Position numbers and translations under genes: made by a program. From positions 5,041,001-5,105,000 of the forward strand of contig JASXTE010000008.1 of the NCBI GenBank assembly GCA_030280995.1: a stretch of 64,000 nt of DNA. Direction: 5' to 3'. Under the pieces are notes generated by a model. It searched no databases and had not been told where the DNA came from. It was given only the letters and a program-made list of their open reading frames with translations. Position 1 is the first letter of the stretch. Each line of letters opens with the position of its first letter. Below are positions 1-11,970 of the stretch, piece after piece. Origin of the DNA: Hemileia vastatrix (lineage: Eukaryota > Basidiomycota > Pucciniomycetes > Pucciniales > Zaghouaniaceae).

Positions 1-857
1 AAATGAAAAAAAAACTCACAGTCAACTGTGTTGGTTGGGGAAAAACTTGTGAGCAGGGTAATTGCGGAATAAGACAGTCAAGAGGCAGAGCAAGAATTGA
101 ATTAGATGTGATACCTGGAAAAAAGGAAAAAAATGAGAATGAGAAGAAGAATGAAATGGGGGGGGATAAGAAATCAATTGATGGTGAAATTGGGGCATCT
201 TGGTTGGAAAAATCACACATCAGAAAAAAAAATTGATTGTCATCTAGTGTCGCACAGTTGCTGTCTGATGTGAGACAGTTGCGGCTGGGCTAGCCTGCAG
301 CCGGTATGATTTGACAGTACAAAAAAGTGGCAGCCGGGAGAAAAAAGTAGCAATTATTTTTGCAAAATTACCAAGCTTTGCTGACTTGGCTGTACAGCAA
401 AATCTGAAAAGCTTGCGGGTTTCTCGTCTCCGATGCCCCACCAAAAACATGAGTTTAGGTCACTTTTGGTAGGGAATAAGTGGCGAGAAGCCCGCATGCT
501 TTTCTGGTTTGGCAGTATGTGAACTGTAAAGTTTAGGCTGTGTCAATACTGGCTATCTTTTTTTAAGCCATCGTGCGGTGTTCATGTTTACATAAGAGTA
601 TTTTCTTAACAAAATTCAATGCAGATACATTTGTTAAGGGTTTAGAATCGGTCAACAATAGCTTCAGATAAATATTTTCCTCTTTTTTTAGTTGGATTAA
701 ACCACACACCAACTGACATCACAACTTTCACTTGGCTTTGTTCTTAGTGTCTAGCCCCAGATATTCCATAATTTTATTATTATTATTCCAGTTTACATCT
801 TTTGCTAGAGTTGGGTTTATCAACAATTTATATATCTGTTCATTCATTCTCATAACC
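1..857. other. Non-coding flank, no gene recognised
   Basis: I see no convincing coding region here. Short open frames on both strands have no recognisable motif and biased composition. The last ~250 bases are the likely promoter and 5' untranslated region of the secreted-protein gene that starts at 858. Confidence 0.4.
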
Positions 858-2631
858 ATGCGATTCAGTTTGTTTTTCGGTTGCATCTTGTTGTGTTTCA
901 GTTTCTTGGCTGGAAATAATGCTGACGATACTCCAGCAGCTCTATGTCGAGAGTCGATCTGGAAACAATGTCAGCAGCAGTCTACAATGTTCTCCAATGA
1001 GGTGAGCCTTTCATGTCACATCAAAAGCCAGATAAAAAAGAAGAAAAGACGAATAAAACATCAGAAACTCCATTCAGACAAAAATACCAACTTTTCAGTG
1101 TCTGATATGTTTTTATCTTTGTTCTTCTCTTGGGAGTCGTGATTCAGTCGATCGCCCTTCTCTGTGCAAATGAGGTTTTTGTCAATTGCTTGATTGACAC
1201 ATTTAAGAACGGGACTTGCGGCCAAAATGTAACCGAAGATGAAATTTCTGAAGAGTTTAAAGAAGTCAGTAATTCATGGAGTTAGTTTTGGTAGTAGCAA
1301 ACATAATCATGCTTATTGATTTACTTTTTTTTTTCTTAAACAGCATTGTTCTTCTCATATTTCTCCCATTATACCGCCAGCTCTTCCAGCGAATATTCAA
1401 AAGGTTTGTACATACTTTGAAGAATCATCTGCTAAATTTACGAAACTGTTGACCCGCACTGTTTCGTGATTTTCTTCGTTTCTCGTATAGAGGTCGCCTC
1501 AGGTATGAGATGAGAGACTGTGCATGTCTTCTGTACCCTACTGTTTGGATGCTCCACGGTTTACTCATCACATTTGTTCGTTATTTTTCACCCCGCGTGT
1601 TTTACTTCAATATCTCAACTCAAACCAAGGCAACAGTATTTGAAATCGTAACCGTTGTTGTAAATTAGTCGAGATTTTTATTATTTTCATTCTTCATTTT
1701 CATTGTTGATTAATAATCGTAGCAAAGACGATAGTATATTGAGAAAAAACTTTTGGTTGCTTGTTTTTCTTCTTTCTATATGTCTAATGGTGAATTTTAT
1801 TAGCAAACCGTCAATGGTGCCCCAAGTTCTCCGGTATGATTCTTCATTTAAATGTTTTTTACTATCTCTCCCCTTTTCGCTTGTTTTACTTTATGGTAGA
1901 CTGATAGATATATGTTGCACTTGCATCCTTTTTTTTGATGAAATGCAAAGACTTCAACAGTTGCTGGCTTGTACCCAACTGTTGTCAGTACCTCTTCTAT
2001 ATTATTCTTAAATCAGGCTCTTCTTTCCAAGATAAACATGCCCAAGGACCAGTGCTAACGTGAGAAATAAATAAATACTTGTAGACTAACTTTGTTGTGA
2101 GTAACGGAGAAAATGTCGTGCGTTGTGATTTCATGCCCTCTTGTTTTGTTTTCTTACTTTGGGTTAGGAAGGTCCTGCCCAATTATCAAGATTTACAGAT
2201 GACTTTATTCTTATTACTAATCTTTATATTTTTATATTTTGATTTTCTTTCCTTTTGTGACAGGCTACGGCAGTTGTTAGTGTATATGGCCAAGCTGTGA
2301 GTATCTACTTTTCTTTTATGTAAAGCCTACGAAAAAAAAAAAAAAAATGAATGAAAACAATCAACTTTCTTTTCACTTTTTCATCTCATCTATTCCGCCT
2401 ACCATTTCTCATAAATTGCCAAATGTGTTTTTTATTTTTATTTTGTATGATCAATCTATGGGGAATAAGACGGGGGGAGTGGTAAACGGTTATGGTGCAG
2501 TGAAAACAGCAATCGTGGGCTCCTCAGCAACAGGAATGAATTTCGGTACTTGTAATTTGTTATGGAGATGTCTTTACATGATAGCGTTGGTTGGCTTTTG
2601 GATAACAGTAGGCGCTATGATGGTTCTTTAA
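858..2631 (+). CDS. Secreted, probably GPI-anchored cysteine protein with micro-exons (unknown function)
   Basis: I do not recognise the family. The ATG at 858 opens a signal peptide (about residues 1-19, hydrophobic FSLFFGCILLCFSFLAG). Exons that keep one reading frame are 858-1001, 1148-1264, 1344-1403, 1491-1502, 1630-1659, 1804-1833, 2264-2296 and 2470-2631, giving about 195 residues; every intron is GT-AG. The mature N-terminal part has six cysteines and two N-glycosylation sequons (NGT, NVT). The middle is a Val/Thr/Ser/Gly-rich linker (ATVFEIVTVV, then QTVNGAPSSP). The C-terminus is a hydrophobic tail after small residues (CLYMIALVGFWITVGAMMVL), as expected for a GPI signal or a membrane anchor. 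Four internal exons are only 12-33 nt. The intron 1834-2263 is long for this gene; a possible exon near 1997-2057 would introduce a stop and I left it out. The first and last exons are firm, the micro-exons less so. Confidence 0.6.
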
Positions 2632-3084
2632 CAGTCAGACTAATCTAGATCCTTAGTCAATCTAAGGTGTACTTTCATGATATACTATACATCTAATGGG
2701 CTAATAGTGAGCGTCAAGCTGATTTGAGAAGAGACATTACAGCAGTAAAGCAAAAGGTTACTAAATTTGTTTTTCTTTTATTTTGTATTATGTGCCATAT
2801 ATCTCTGTTCTTTAATGGACGAGTCATTCTTGATCTTTCATCACAATCTTCGTTTCTGGCTTGTCGACTGTGTTGTGCCATCTCACTCCCATTAGGGATT
2901 GTTGCCATGGATAGTAAATAGTAACTGCATACGATGGATGTGGGTATCTCATATATTCTTTAAATGGGGTCTGACAAAAAAAAAAAAAATTGAGGCAAAT
3001 AAAAATTTGTCAAAAGTGGCCTAAATTAATCAAATTGTCTAGCCTGGATCGTGTTCATCTGGAAATCCACTTTTATTGCTCAGT
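2632..3084. other. Intergenic region between the secreted-protein gene and ZPR1
   Basis: No gene is visible. It should hold the 3' end of the upstream gene and the promoter of ZPR1. It contains an A-run near 2977-2989. The genes are head-to-tail on the plus strand. Confidence 0.4.
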
Positions 3085-4597
3085 ATGGACGATTTTTCTA
3101 CCACCACTCACAAAAATGCTTTTGCTCCCATCGCGAACATAGTGCAAGCTGCAATTTCTGGCGAGGAAAAGAAAGAAACTAATGGGTTCACTGATGATCC
3201 TGATGCTCAGTTAACCCAATGCGAAGACCAATGTGAAGGTGTTGAGTGTATAGAATCATTGTGCGTGGAGTGCGAGAAAAATGTATGTCTCTTTTCTCTT
3301 TTATGTAACTTTTTGAAAAAGATGAAATCATCTAGTATTTTCATTCTGGGTAAGGAAGAGTGCCTATACTGAAAAAAAAGTGTCTTATTGGCTTGTAGGG
3401 CATCACTCGCATGCTTCTAACCTCTATACCCTACTTTCGGGAAGTGATCATTGTTTCCTTCTCATGTCCTCACTGTGGAGCAAGCAACAATTCCATCCAA
3501 TCAGCCGGTGAAATCCAGCCACGAGGAGCAATCTATACTGTCAAATGTACCACTTACGCTGATTTAGATCGATCAATCGTTAAATCAGATGCTGCTTCTG
3601 TAACGATCCCCGAAATCGAATTGATGATTCCAAATGGCATTGGCAAAATGACCACCGTTGAGGGCGTTATCAAAGATACAATCAACGATCTTTGTCTTGA
3701 CCAACCTGTTCGTAAATACACCCAGCCTGAGGTTTACGATAAAATCGAACAATTTTTATCAAAACTTAAACCCTTGGTCAAAGACAACGAACGACTTCTA
3801 ACTGAGGATTCTTCTTGTGATCTGTCATACCCTATTACCGTCATTGTCGATGATCCTAGTGGAAACAGCTATATTGAAGTGATTGGCGGTCTTGGTGATC
3901 CCAAGTGGTCAAAAAAAGAATATAATCGGACTGCGGAACAAAACAAAGGCCTTGGGATTCTATCAACAAGTAATGAAAACAATGATCTCGGTATAGATCA
4001 AAACAAAGAAGACACAGGCGCTATCCAGAATGGGTTCGAATCCTCTGACTTGCAAGATAGCGTTAATAATGAGTCAAACGATCAACCTATTGAAAAAGAT
4101 GAAGTGATTTCCTTTCCTGGGATTTGCACTTCATGTGGTGCTTCTCTTGAGACTTTGATGAAGCAGGTTTCCATTCCCCATTTTAAGGAAATTATTTTGA
4201 TGTCTACACATTGTCAAGCATGTGGTTATTGGGATAATGAAGTCAAATCAGGCGGATCTGTATCTGAGTTTGCTACAAAAACCACTCTTAAAGTTACAGC
4301 ATTAGAAGATCTTAACAGGGATATTCTCAAGAGTGATACAGCTTCTCTTGCTATACCAGAAGTGGAGCTTGAATTAAATCCTGGTACACTTGGTGGACGA
4401 TTTACCACCGTTGAAGGACTGCTTAATCAAATCTATGAAGAACTCGATCAAAAAGTCATGGCTAGGGGTGACTCAGTTGTTCGTCCTCATACAATTCCAC
4501 TAGATGATTCAAATATAAACGGTCAAAATGACTCTGAAAAAGATATTGCGGCAACGATGGATGCTTTTTTAGCCAGGCTGAAAATGGTACGTCTCCA

Positions 4598-4628
<31 letters not shown>

Positions 4629-4901
4629 TCAAAACGTCCACTTTGCATATTTTATTTACAATCTTTTAATTTCTGTCCTTTAATGTTCATTCCACTCAAA
4701 CATCTATTCTAGGCTATCGAAGTCAAAATTCCTTTTACAATCGTTATCGATGATGCAATGTCGAACTCTTATATCCAAAATTTATGTGCCCCTGATCCAG
4801 ACCCTGCACTAACCAAAATCCAATACCCTAGAACATTTGAACAATCTGAAGAATTGGGTCTAAACGACATGAAAGTAGAAGGATATGAAATGAATGAGTA
4901 A
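3085..4901 (+). CDS. ZPR1: Zinc-finger protein ZPR1
   Basis: Three exons join in frame: 3085-3282, 3399-4586 and 4713-4901 (66 + 396 + 62 codons plus stop, 524 residues), close to the 460-490 residues usual for eukaryotic ZPR1. The first zinc finger spans the first intron: CVEC at residues 60-63 and CPHC at 89-92, separated by the family block [17 protein letters not shown] second ZPR1 module has CTSC near residue 309 and CQAC near 337, again with IPHFKEIIL between the pairs. Each zinc finger is followed by the family's beta-rich domain with GGxxTTVEG-like segments ([16 protein letters not shown]). In yeast and animals ZPR1 binds translation factor eEF1A, acts as its folding factor, and shuttles between nucleus and cytoplasm. 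The start is the first in-frame ATG; the second intron (4587-4712) carries a run of about 24 A. Confidence 0.93.
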
Positions 4902-5435
4902 AGAATATACATATATATAAACATATGTGCCTTTTATTTGACTCTAAGCAGAACATTAAGAAAAAATCGCAAGTTGAGTTAATTTCTGTTGAAGAAGTTG
5001 ACTATTTTTTTCTACCTTGGTCATCATAATATATATATTGATATTAGTTCAATCATTTTCTTTGGCTAGCATTAGAGTAAACTTTAAATTAAGTGCTCTC
5101 ATCAGGGTGTTCATATATATGGCCATACAAAAATAAAAAATGTATATATACCTACCTACCTTGTTTTTTTACATTGATTTTTTTTTCTTGAATGATTCAA
5201 AAATTTTTGTATATAAACCAAGAATTAAAAATCTTTCTAATCCCCTCCCCCCTTCAAAAAAAAAAAAAAAAGAAAAAAGAAAAAGAAAAAGAAAGGGAAA
5301 CAAAAAGAAGAAAAAATGCAAATAAAGTATAATGATTAATAAATGTATCCATAATTGGAATGTCATGGTGGTTTTATATAAAGGAAAAAAAAAAAAAGTC
5401 TTAAAAAGTCCTCTTCTTCTCATGCTCACCCTTAC
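4902..5435. other. AT-rich downstream region of ZPR1
   Basis: No gene. It contains A/T homopolymer tracts and an AAAAAG-rich stretch (5256-5320). The open frames here are products of that composition. Confidence 0.5.
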
Positions 5436-6963
5436 TGTCAGCCAGGCTACTAGACTTACCCAGTAAATAATTAATTATTTACTAGAGTAGAGCTATGCCT
5501 TTACCTCTCATTTTAATAAGTAATTCTTACTTTATAAATTACTTATACAATTTTAACTAATTAATAAGTAAAATTAAGTAAAGATATAATTCTATTGTTC
5601 CCTCATATTTTTTATTCCTTGACAGTGTCCTCATGACAGCTGAAAAGTAGACTAAACTATAAAAATACTAAATATTAAAATCAAATATTTCTATTTTACT
5701 TTGACATATACAGAAGACTTAAATAAATCAAATAATTTAAATTAAAATTGACATATACAGATAAATTCTGTATATGAGAACATTCTTTATAGAATACACT
5801 TTAATATTGGAAATTTCTATCTATGTGAATGTTCTCTCTCTGATATCCATGTATGTAGACTTGTGGTTCCGTAGTTTCTCTCCTTTTTGCCTATATAAGG
5901 CATCTCAATCTAGCTGTTCTATTTCATCTCATATTTACTTTACAATTAAATATTATCTACACAAATCAATTGATTACTACTATTTACATCTGTGTATTCT
6001 TAAGACTTAAAAATAATAATAATGAAATCTTTTTACCTCTTCATTGAGTAATAACATACAAAGAAATAAATATGTACCTATCTTGAAATCTTGAGTCTTT
6101 CATCACCTTTCTTTGCCATTGGACCACCAAAAAAATCATCTAGACCAAAAGTGTTAGCCAGGCTACTAGACTTAACCGGTAAAATAATTGATTATTTTAC
6201 TGAGTTGAAGCCACGCCCCTTCTTCTTACTAATAATTAATTATCTACTTAAGTATTACTTACAATTAACTAGTTAAGTACAATAAGTAGTATAAATAATT
6301 GGTGTAAATAAAATGTCCCCTACAATTTTACTCCCTAACACCATGCTCAATAGTATAAGTCAATGGGAATAAAATTTAATAATAAAATTATAATAAAAAA
6401 AACTTTAAAACAATTATATTACCTCAGTGAGAGATCTGGAATCCTGTGAAAGTAATATAATTAATTAATTATTGTGTAATTAATTGTGACAGTCCAAGGA
6501 ACTCAAACTTTATTGCTAATAAATTTGATGCCCTTGTTGACATACCAGTTTATTTATTTCTTATGTCATATATGTACTCCTTTTTTTTGTTATCCTTTTT
6601 CTCACACTCTTACAGTAGATGGTGTAAAATCTGTATATTTTATTCTCTCATGTTTTGCCTATAAAAGGCCTCTTACTTTGTGCTTTTCAAGACATTTCTT
6701 GATTATTTTACTTTATTATTACACTTACAATACAACACTTATTTCTATACTTTATAACATTAGTATTTACAATAGCGTGTTTCTAGTCTATAATCTATAT
6801 TAATATTTAAAATCTACCTCTTATATTTGAGTAAATTAATCATATTGATTTAGAAATACATACTTTTCGTTGAGAGACCATTAAAACCCTTAAAACCCTC
6901 ATAAAAACCTCGAACTAATCTTCTAGACCAAAAGAACCCCTTGACAAAAAGCACCCTTTGAAA
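5436..6963 (+). mobile_element. Solo LTR A of the X family, split by LTR B
   Basis: It starts TGTCAGCCAGGCTACTAGAC and ends near 6963 (TTTGAAA). It is interrupted at 6152/6952 by LTR B. The flanks CTTAC (5431-5435) and CTCAC (6964-6968) look like a TSD with one mismatch. A palindrome of the CCCAGTAAA..TTTAC type lies about 20 bp from the start. A TATA-like core GCCTATATAAGGC is at 5889-5901. No internal region remains, so this is a recombination-derived solo LTR. Confidence 0.75.
6153..6946 (+). mobile_element. Solo LTR B of the X family, inserted into LTR A
   Basis: The 794-bp LTR begins TGTTAGCCAGGCTACTAGAC and ends CCCCTTGACA. It is flanked by a perfect 5-bp direct repeat AAAAG (6148-6152 and 6947-6951). 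That places the insertion inside the 3' end of the related LTR A. It carries GCCTATAAAAGGCC at 6657-6670 as a likely core promoter. Confidence 0.88.
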
Positions 6964-7149
6964 CTCACCCTTATTTGCCTCTTCTTCCACTTCTCATTTC
7001 AAGAAAAGAAAAAAAAATTAAAATTAAAAATCTAAATTGAGTGGAAGATAAATAATAATAAAAATATATTATATAAAAAATAGAAAATGAAAGTCAAAAT
7101 AAAAAAATATAAAAATGTTGGGGGTAAGTTGGTACACACCAATCTTTTT
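6964..7149. other. Short AT-rich spacer
   Basis: No feature seen beyond A/T-rich sequence between two solo LTRs. Confidence 0.5.
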
Positions 7150-7150
7150 G

Positions 7151-7194
<44 letters not shown>

Positions 7195-7197
7195 ATG
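7150..7197. repeat. (TA)n-(GT)n microsatellite
   Basis: About 28 bp of alternating TA is followed by about 19 bp of GT. LTR C is inserted at its right edge, and the GT tract resumes after that LTR at 8000. Confidence 0.9.
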
Positions 7198-7999
7198 TGT
7201 CAAGGTTGGCTTTTACATCTAGAAGATTTTCAAGGTATTTCAAGGATGGCAACAGTGGATTTAGAGGACTCAAGATAATGTACGTATTTCTCTTATAATC
7301 TTAAAGATTTAATTCTCAATGTTAAGAGGAAAGATTTTAATTATTATTATAATTAATTATTTAGAACTTCGAGATTGTAAGTACTAAAGACAATAATAAT
7401 ATAGTAATAAATTTTTAATAGTAGTATTGGTTGTAATAATGTAAGTAAGTGAATCAATTTAAAAGTACAAAAAGAGAGGGCCTTTTATAGGCAAAGATAT
7501 GAGAAATAAAGATACGGAGTTAACACCACCTAATATAAGGGTGTGAGAAAAAAGAAGCTAAATAAAGAGTGTATGTGAAATAATAAGAGTTATACTAAAT
7601 AGTGCGTAAATAAAAAGTATTATTTTATTTGAAATAAAAATCTGAATCCCTTGGTCCGTCACATTTAGTACAAAAATATTTGATTTAAAATGTTAATTCA
7701 ACAAAATCTAAATAAAGGAATTTGAAAAGTTTTTTTCTTTTTATATATTTTATATTTTTAATACTATTTTTATTCCCTCTCATCTGTATTATTGGTCACG
7801 GTGTTAGGGAAAAAATGTATGCGACAGTTACTTATTTTTATTAATTCTTTACATTACTTATTGTACTTAGCTAGTTATTTGTAAGTAATACATAAGTAGT
7901 TTGTAAATAATTAATTTTTAATAAGTATTAAAAGGCGTGGCTTCATCTCAGTAAGATAATTAATTATTTTACTGGGTAAGTCTAGTAGCCTGGCTGACA
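7198..7999 (-). mobile_element. Solo LTR C of the X family
   Basis: It is 802 bp; on the plus strand it reads TGTCAAGG...GGCTGACA, so the element points left. The perfect TSD GTATG is at 7193-7197 and 8000-8004. The core GGCCTTTTATAGGC (7479-7492) and the terminal palindrome ending in TTTACTGGG are in the same relative places as in LTRs A and B. Confidence 0.9.
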
Positions 8000-8024
8000 G
8001 TATGTGTGTGTGTCTGTGGATAAG

Positions 8025-9525
8025 TGTCAGGCTAAGATCAAGTACAAGGACGTGAACTAGCTTGAATGGTCAGTTGTCTAGAAGATTTAAATGGTCCTGT
8101 ATGAATACTGTAGTACTAATCCACTAAGTTGTAAAATATAATCAAATATAAAGGTCTCAGTAATAAAATTCTCACTATTCTTATATATGGCTTACAATCT
8201 TTATAGTTGGTAGAAAAATAGATTATATAAATTCAGATACTATTCAAAAGTCTTATAAAAGTACTAATTGATATGTATTGTAATTGGTTTGGTTATATTG
8301 GTTAATTGTAATGATAAAGAATGAAGAAATACAACTCAAAAACCTCCTCCTTTTATACACACTGAGTTCCCCAATGATTCCCTTGATGTACCACCCAATA
8401 CACAGTTAATCACGCCTCTAAACAACTAATAGACATTCCCATCAACATTCCCAGTGACCCATGACATAATTAGAAGAGTAATAACCGCCAAAATCCTGAA
8501 ATAATAAGGGAAATCCATCAAAATTAAAGAAAAAGACAAAAAGAGAGTATATGCGTATAAAACAATAATATTAAGGACTAAAGGAGACTTTTTAAGGTTA
8601 ATAATAGCTTAATAATAAGGGGGATTGACTGTAGAAATAATGGGGCTAATCCTGACATTATACTACGTGAAATTCCCATTCAAAAATAACCAAAATTGAC
8701 TGAGAAACCACCCAAAAACTTAAAAAAGAGTGTGAGATGTGGGGTAACTACATGCAGTTCTTGGCAGGCTCTTGCACAGGTAAATCCTTGACTAAAATTA
8801 GGCGAATTTAAGCGTGGTGATGAAATAAAGTGCCAAGAGTGAGGTTATTAATGAAATTAGTGCATATAAACAGGGTCAATGCATTATTAATTAAGCTAGG
8901 ACACTAAATAAGCGCCTGTCCCCTATTTTAGTGTGTTTCCCCACAGTGGGCGTAGAATGTGGGGTAATTATAGTGTGAAAAAGCTAACTTTGCTAAAAAT
9001 GAAGCTATTCACACGGGAAAAAGGCAGGCAGTATGTGGCCAGTACACAGAAGCCATTTCTGGCATAAAAAACACTAAATTTGAAAAGTGTTATTTTTATG
9101 CATTTAAATAGCCAAATCAATAGTTCTAAATGAGCCCAATTGATCTGTCAAAGCGCAATTTTGATATTCTCAATTTTATAGCGCATATAGTCAACTTTTA
9201 AGTGAAATAAAGCGCATTTCTTGTTTTTTGCATAAAACAATGAATATAACAGCTTTAAGTGTACTTAAAAATTATGTAGCCTTATACTTAAGGTTCTTAA
9301 GATTACCCTAACATACTACAACTTAATATTAAGTACATAAGACCTATAAAAGGTGGATATATGCGTGTATATAAGGTGTTATAATGGCATTTTTTTGTGT
9401 ATTATCATAATTTTACTTATGTATACTATTTGTGTACTCTTATTTATTATTCCCATGTATAGTTCATGTGTTTAACATAACTTATAATTACTTTTTACTC
9501 AGTCCTGGAGATATACAGGCTGACA
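8025..9525 (+). mobile_element. Solo LTR Z1 (1.5-kb LTR family)
   Basis: The ends are TGTCAGGCTAAG and ACAGGCTGACA, with the perfect TSD ATAAG (8020-8024, 9526-9530). A second copy at 37785-39286 is nearly collinear over its full length. A TATA-like GTATATAAGG lies near 9368. No coding sequence is evident in it. The autonomous element of this family is not in the window. Confidence 0.92.
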
Positions 9526-9650
9526 ATAAGTGTGTAAGGTGGAGAGGGAGAGGACATTTTAATTTAATTTATATTCTATTTTTAAAAAAAGTAGTTGAAA
9601 GAAAGAATCCTTTTATGATTATGTGGGGTTGTTTTCAGTATGTCTTGCCA
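9526..9650. other. Short spacer to the right of Z1
   Basis: Nothing recognisable; it grades into the A-rich satellite. Confidence 0.4.
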
Positions 9651-10079
9651 AAAAAAAAATAATAATAAAGAAAAAAAAAGAAAGAAAGAAAAAATAAAAA
9701 ATAAAAACAGGCAAAAAAATGAAAAATGGAAAATGGAAAATGGAAAAAAAGGAAAAAATAAAAATAAAAATATAATATAAAATTAAAAATTAATAATTAA
9801 TAATTAATAATTAAAAATTAAAAATTAAAAATTAAAAATAAAAAATTAAAAATTAAAAATTAAAAATTAAAAATTAAAAATTAAAAATTAAAAATTAAAA
9901 ATTAAAAATTAAAAATTAAAAACTAAAAATAAAAAAATAAAAAATAAAAAATATAAAAATATAAAATATAAAAATAAAATAAAATAAAATAAAATAAAAA
10001 ATAAAAAATAAAAAATAAAAAATAAAAATAAAAATAAAAATAAAAATAAAAAATAAAAAATAAAAAATAAAAAAAAATA

Positions 10080-10110
<31 letters not shown>

Positions 10111-10362
10111 AAAAAATAAAAAATAAAAAATAAAAATGAAAAATGAAAAGTGAAAAATGAAAAATTAAAAATTAAAAATGAAAAATGAAATATGAAATAT
10201 GAAAAATGAAAAATAAAAAATGACTAATGAAAAATGAAAAATGAAAAATGAAAAATGAAAAATGAAAAATGAAAAATGAAAAAAGTAAAAAGTAAAAAGT
10301 AAAAAGTAAAAAGTAAAAAGTAAAAAAAAGTAAAAAGTAAAAAAAAGTAAAAAGTAAAAAAA
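9651..10362. repeat. A-rich satellite with changing 5-8 bp units
   Basis: About 700 bp of almost only A and T plus rare G. Blocks of different short units follow one another: AAAAATT (about 9785-9920), AAAAT/AAAAAT (9925-10135), ATGAAAA (10135-10275), then AGTAAAA (10276-10362). Each block differs from the last by one base in a poly-A background. Confidence 0.92.
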
Positions 10363-10533
10363 AATGTTAATTAAAAACAGGGAAAAAGATATGGAAACAA
10401 AATTATTTCTTCCTTTTCCCCTTCTACTTTAATGTTCACTCTCATTTTTCTCTCCTCTCCCTTATTTACTAATATACTTTCACATTTTTGATAACCCTTC
10501 AATCCTTAAAATTGAAAAAAAAATCCCTCTCTG

Positions 10534-11175
10534 TGTCAGACTGTATATCTTCAAGACTGAGTAAAAAGTACTTATAAATTATGTTAAGCACATGGACTAT
10601 ACATGGGAACAATAAATAAAGTTACACAAGTTGTATACATAATTGAAAAAACAATATATGCTATTATAACACCTTATATACATGCATATATCCACCTTTT
10701 ATAAGTCCTATGTACTTAATATTAAGTTGAATTTTTCTAGGGTAATCTTAAAAACCTTAAAAATAAGGCTACATAATTTTTAAGTAGACTTAAAGCTTTT
10801 TTTTCATAGTTTTATGTGAAAAACAAGAAATGTGCTTTAAATTACTTAAAAGTTGACTATATTCACTTTAGATTTAATAATATTAAAAATGCGCTTTGAC
10901 AGATCACTTTGTCTTAATTAGGACTATTTATCTGGCTACTCAAATGCATAAAAACAACACTTTTAAAATTTGGTGTTTTTTATGCCAGAAATGGCTTCTG
11001 TGTACTGGCCACATACTGCCTGCATATTTCCCATGTTAATAGCTTCATTTTTTGCAAAGTTAGCTTTTTCACACTATAATTACCCCACATTCTACATCTA
11101 CTGTAGGGAAACACGCTAAACCAGGCAACAGGCACTTATTTAGTATCCTAAATTAATTATAAACCATGCAATATG
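10534..11175 (-). mobile_element. Partial LTR Z in inverted orientation
   Basis: It starts TGTCAGACTGTATATC on the plus strand and is the diverged reverse complement of the 3' 640 bp of Z1, including the conserved CAGAAGCCATTTCTGGCATA-type segment. Similarity fades near 11175, so the 5' part of the LTR is missing. No TSD can be defined. Confidence 0.75.
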
Positions 11176-11970
11176 GGGGGCAGACTTGCTAACAAGTCTG
11201 AAACCTTGAACCCTAATTCATATCTTTCTCAGCACACATTGAGGTGGTGATGAAACAATCGTGAAGAAAAATTGAATTTACTTTGAAAACACCTTGAAAC
11301 TGATGTGAACCTTCATTGAACCACAGTTGATTAATAGTTCAAAAAATATTCACAGCAGGAAAAAATTTGTGCACTAGATGTCTAGTTCTTTTTTCGCTTC
11401 CTGAAATAATTCTTCGTAGAATTCCAAGTGGGAATTCCATCTGATACCTCCCTTCCCCAATTCTCCCTTATCTTCAATATGCCTTCCTATCCTAACCCAC
11501 TTATCTTGTTGCTAACCTTTCCATCTACATACCCTTTCTACCCTATCCCTTCCTTTCACAGTGAGAAAAAAACTCTCCTCTCCTTCCATCCCTCTCCCTT
11601 CTCTTCTCTTCATCTCTCACACCTCCATCAGAAACTCACTCACCTTTCCCAGCCCACTTTCATTATTTAGTTTTATTTTACTTTGTATTTTTTTCTTTTT
11701 TCATGTTTCTTCCCTAAAAATATCTTCCTGTCTCAACATTTGGCCACATTTTTTTTGGTAAATACAAGCAGCTCAAATTCTGAAATATGTATTTAGTTAC
11801 ATTATTTACCACTTGGAATGGGTTATAATTCCTCAAGATTTTATTCCTTGTTATTTCTAATTCATACATATTAATTATTCACAAGTTTATCAAAAGTTGG
11901 CTACTTCCCAAGCCCTTGCCTGCCTCCCCAGCAATTTTTTCACCTCTCCCATCCCATTTCTCACCTCACC
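11176..11970. other. No gene; AT-rich and C/T-rich sequence
   Basis: It contains an isolated copy of the near-palindrome ACTAGATGTCTAGT (about 11373-11388) that also flanks the 36042-36458 repeat pair. A pyrimidine-rich stretch (11428-11690) yields spurious Pro/Ser/Leu-rich frames. Confidence 0.4.

Noticed and set aside
1997..2057. Extra exon of the secreted-protein gene
   Set aside because: A good acceptor precedes it, but in the gene's phase it runs into a stop before the next donor.
5169..5429. Phe-rich and Lys-rich frames on both strands
   Set aside because: They arise from A/T homopolymer tracts downstream of ZPR1.
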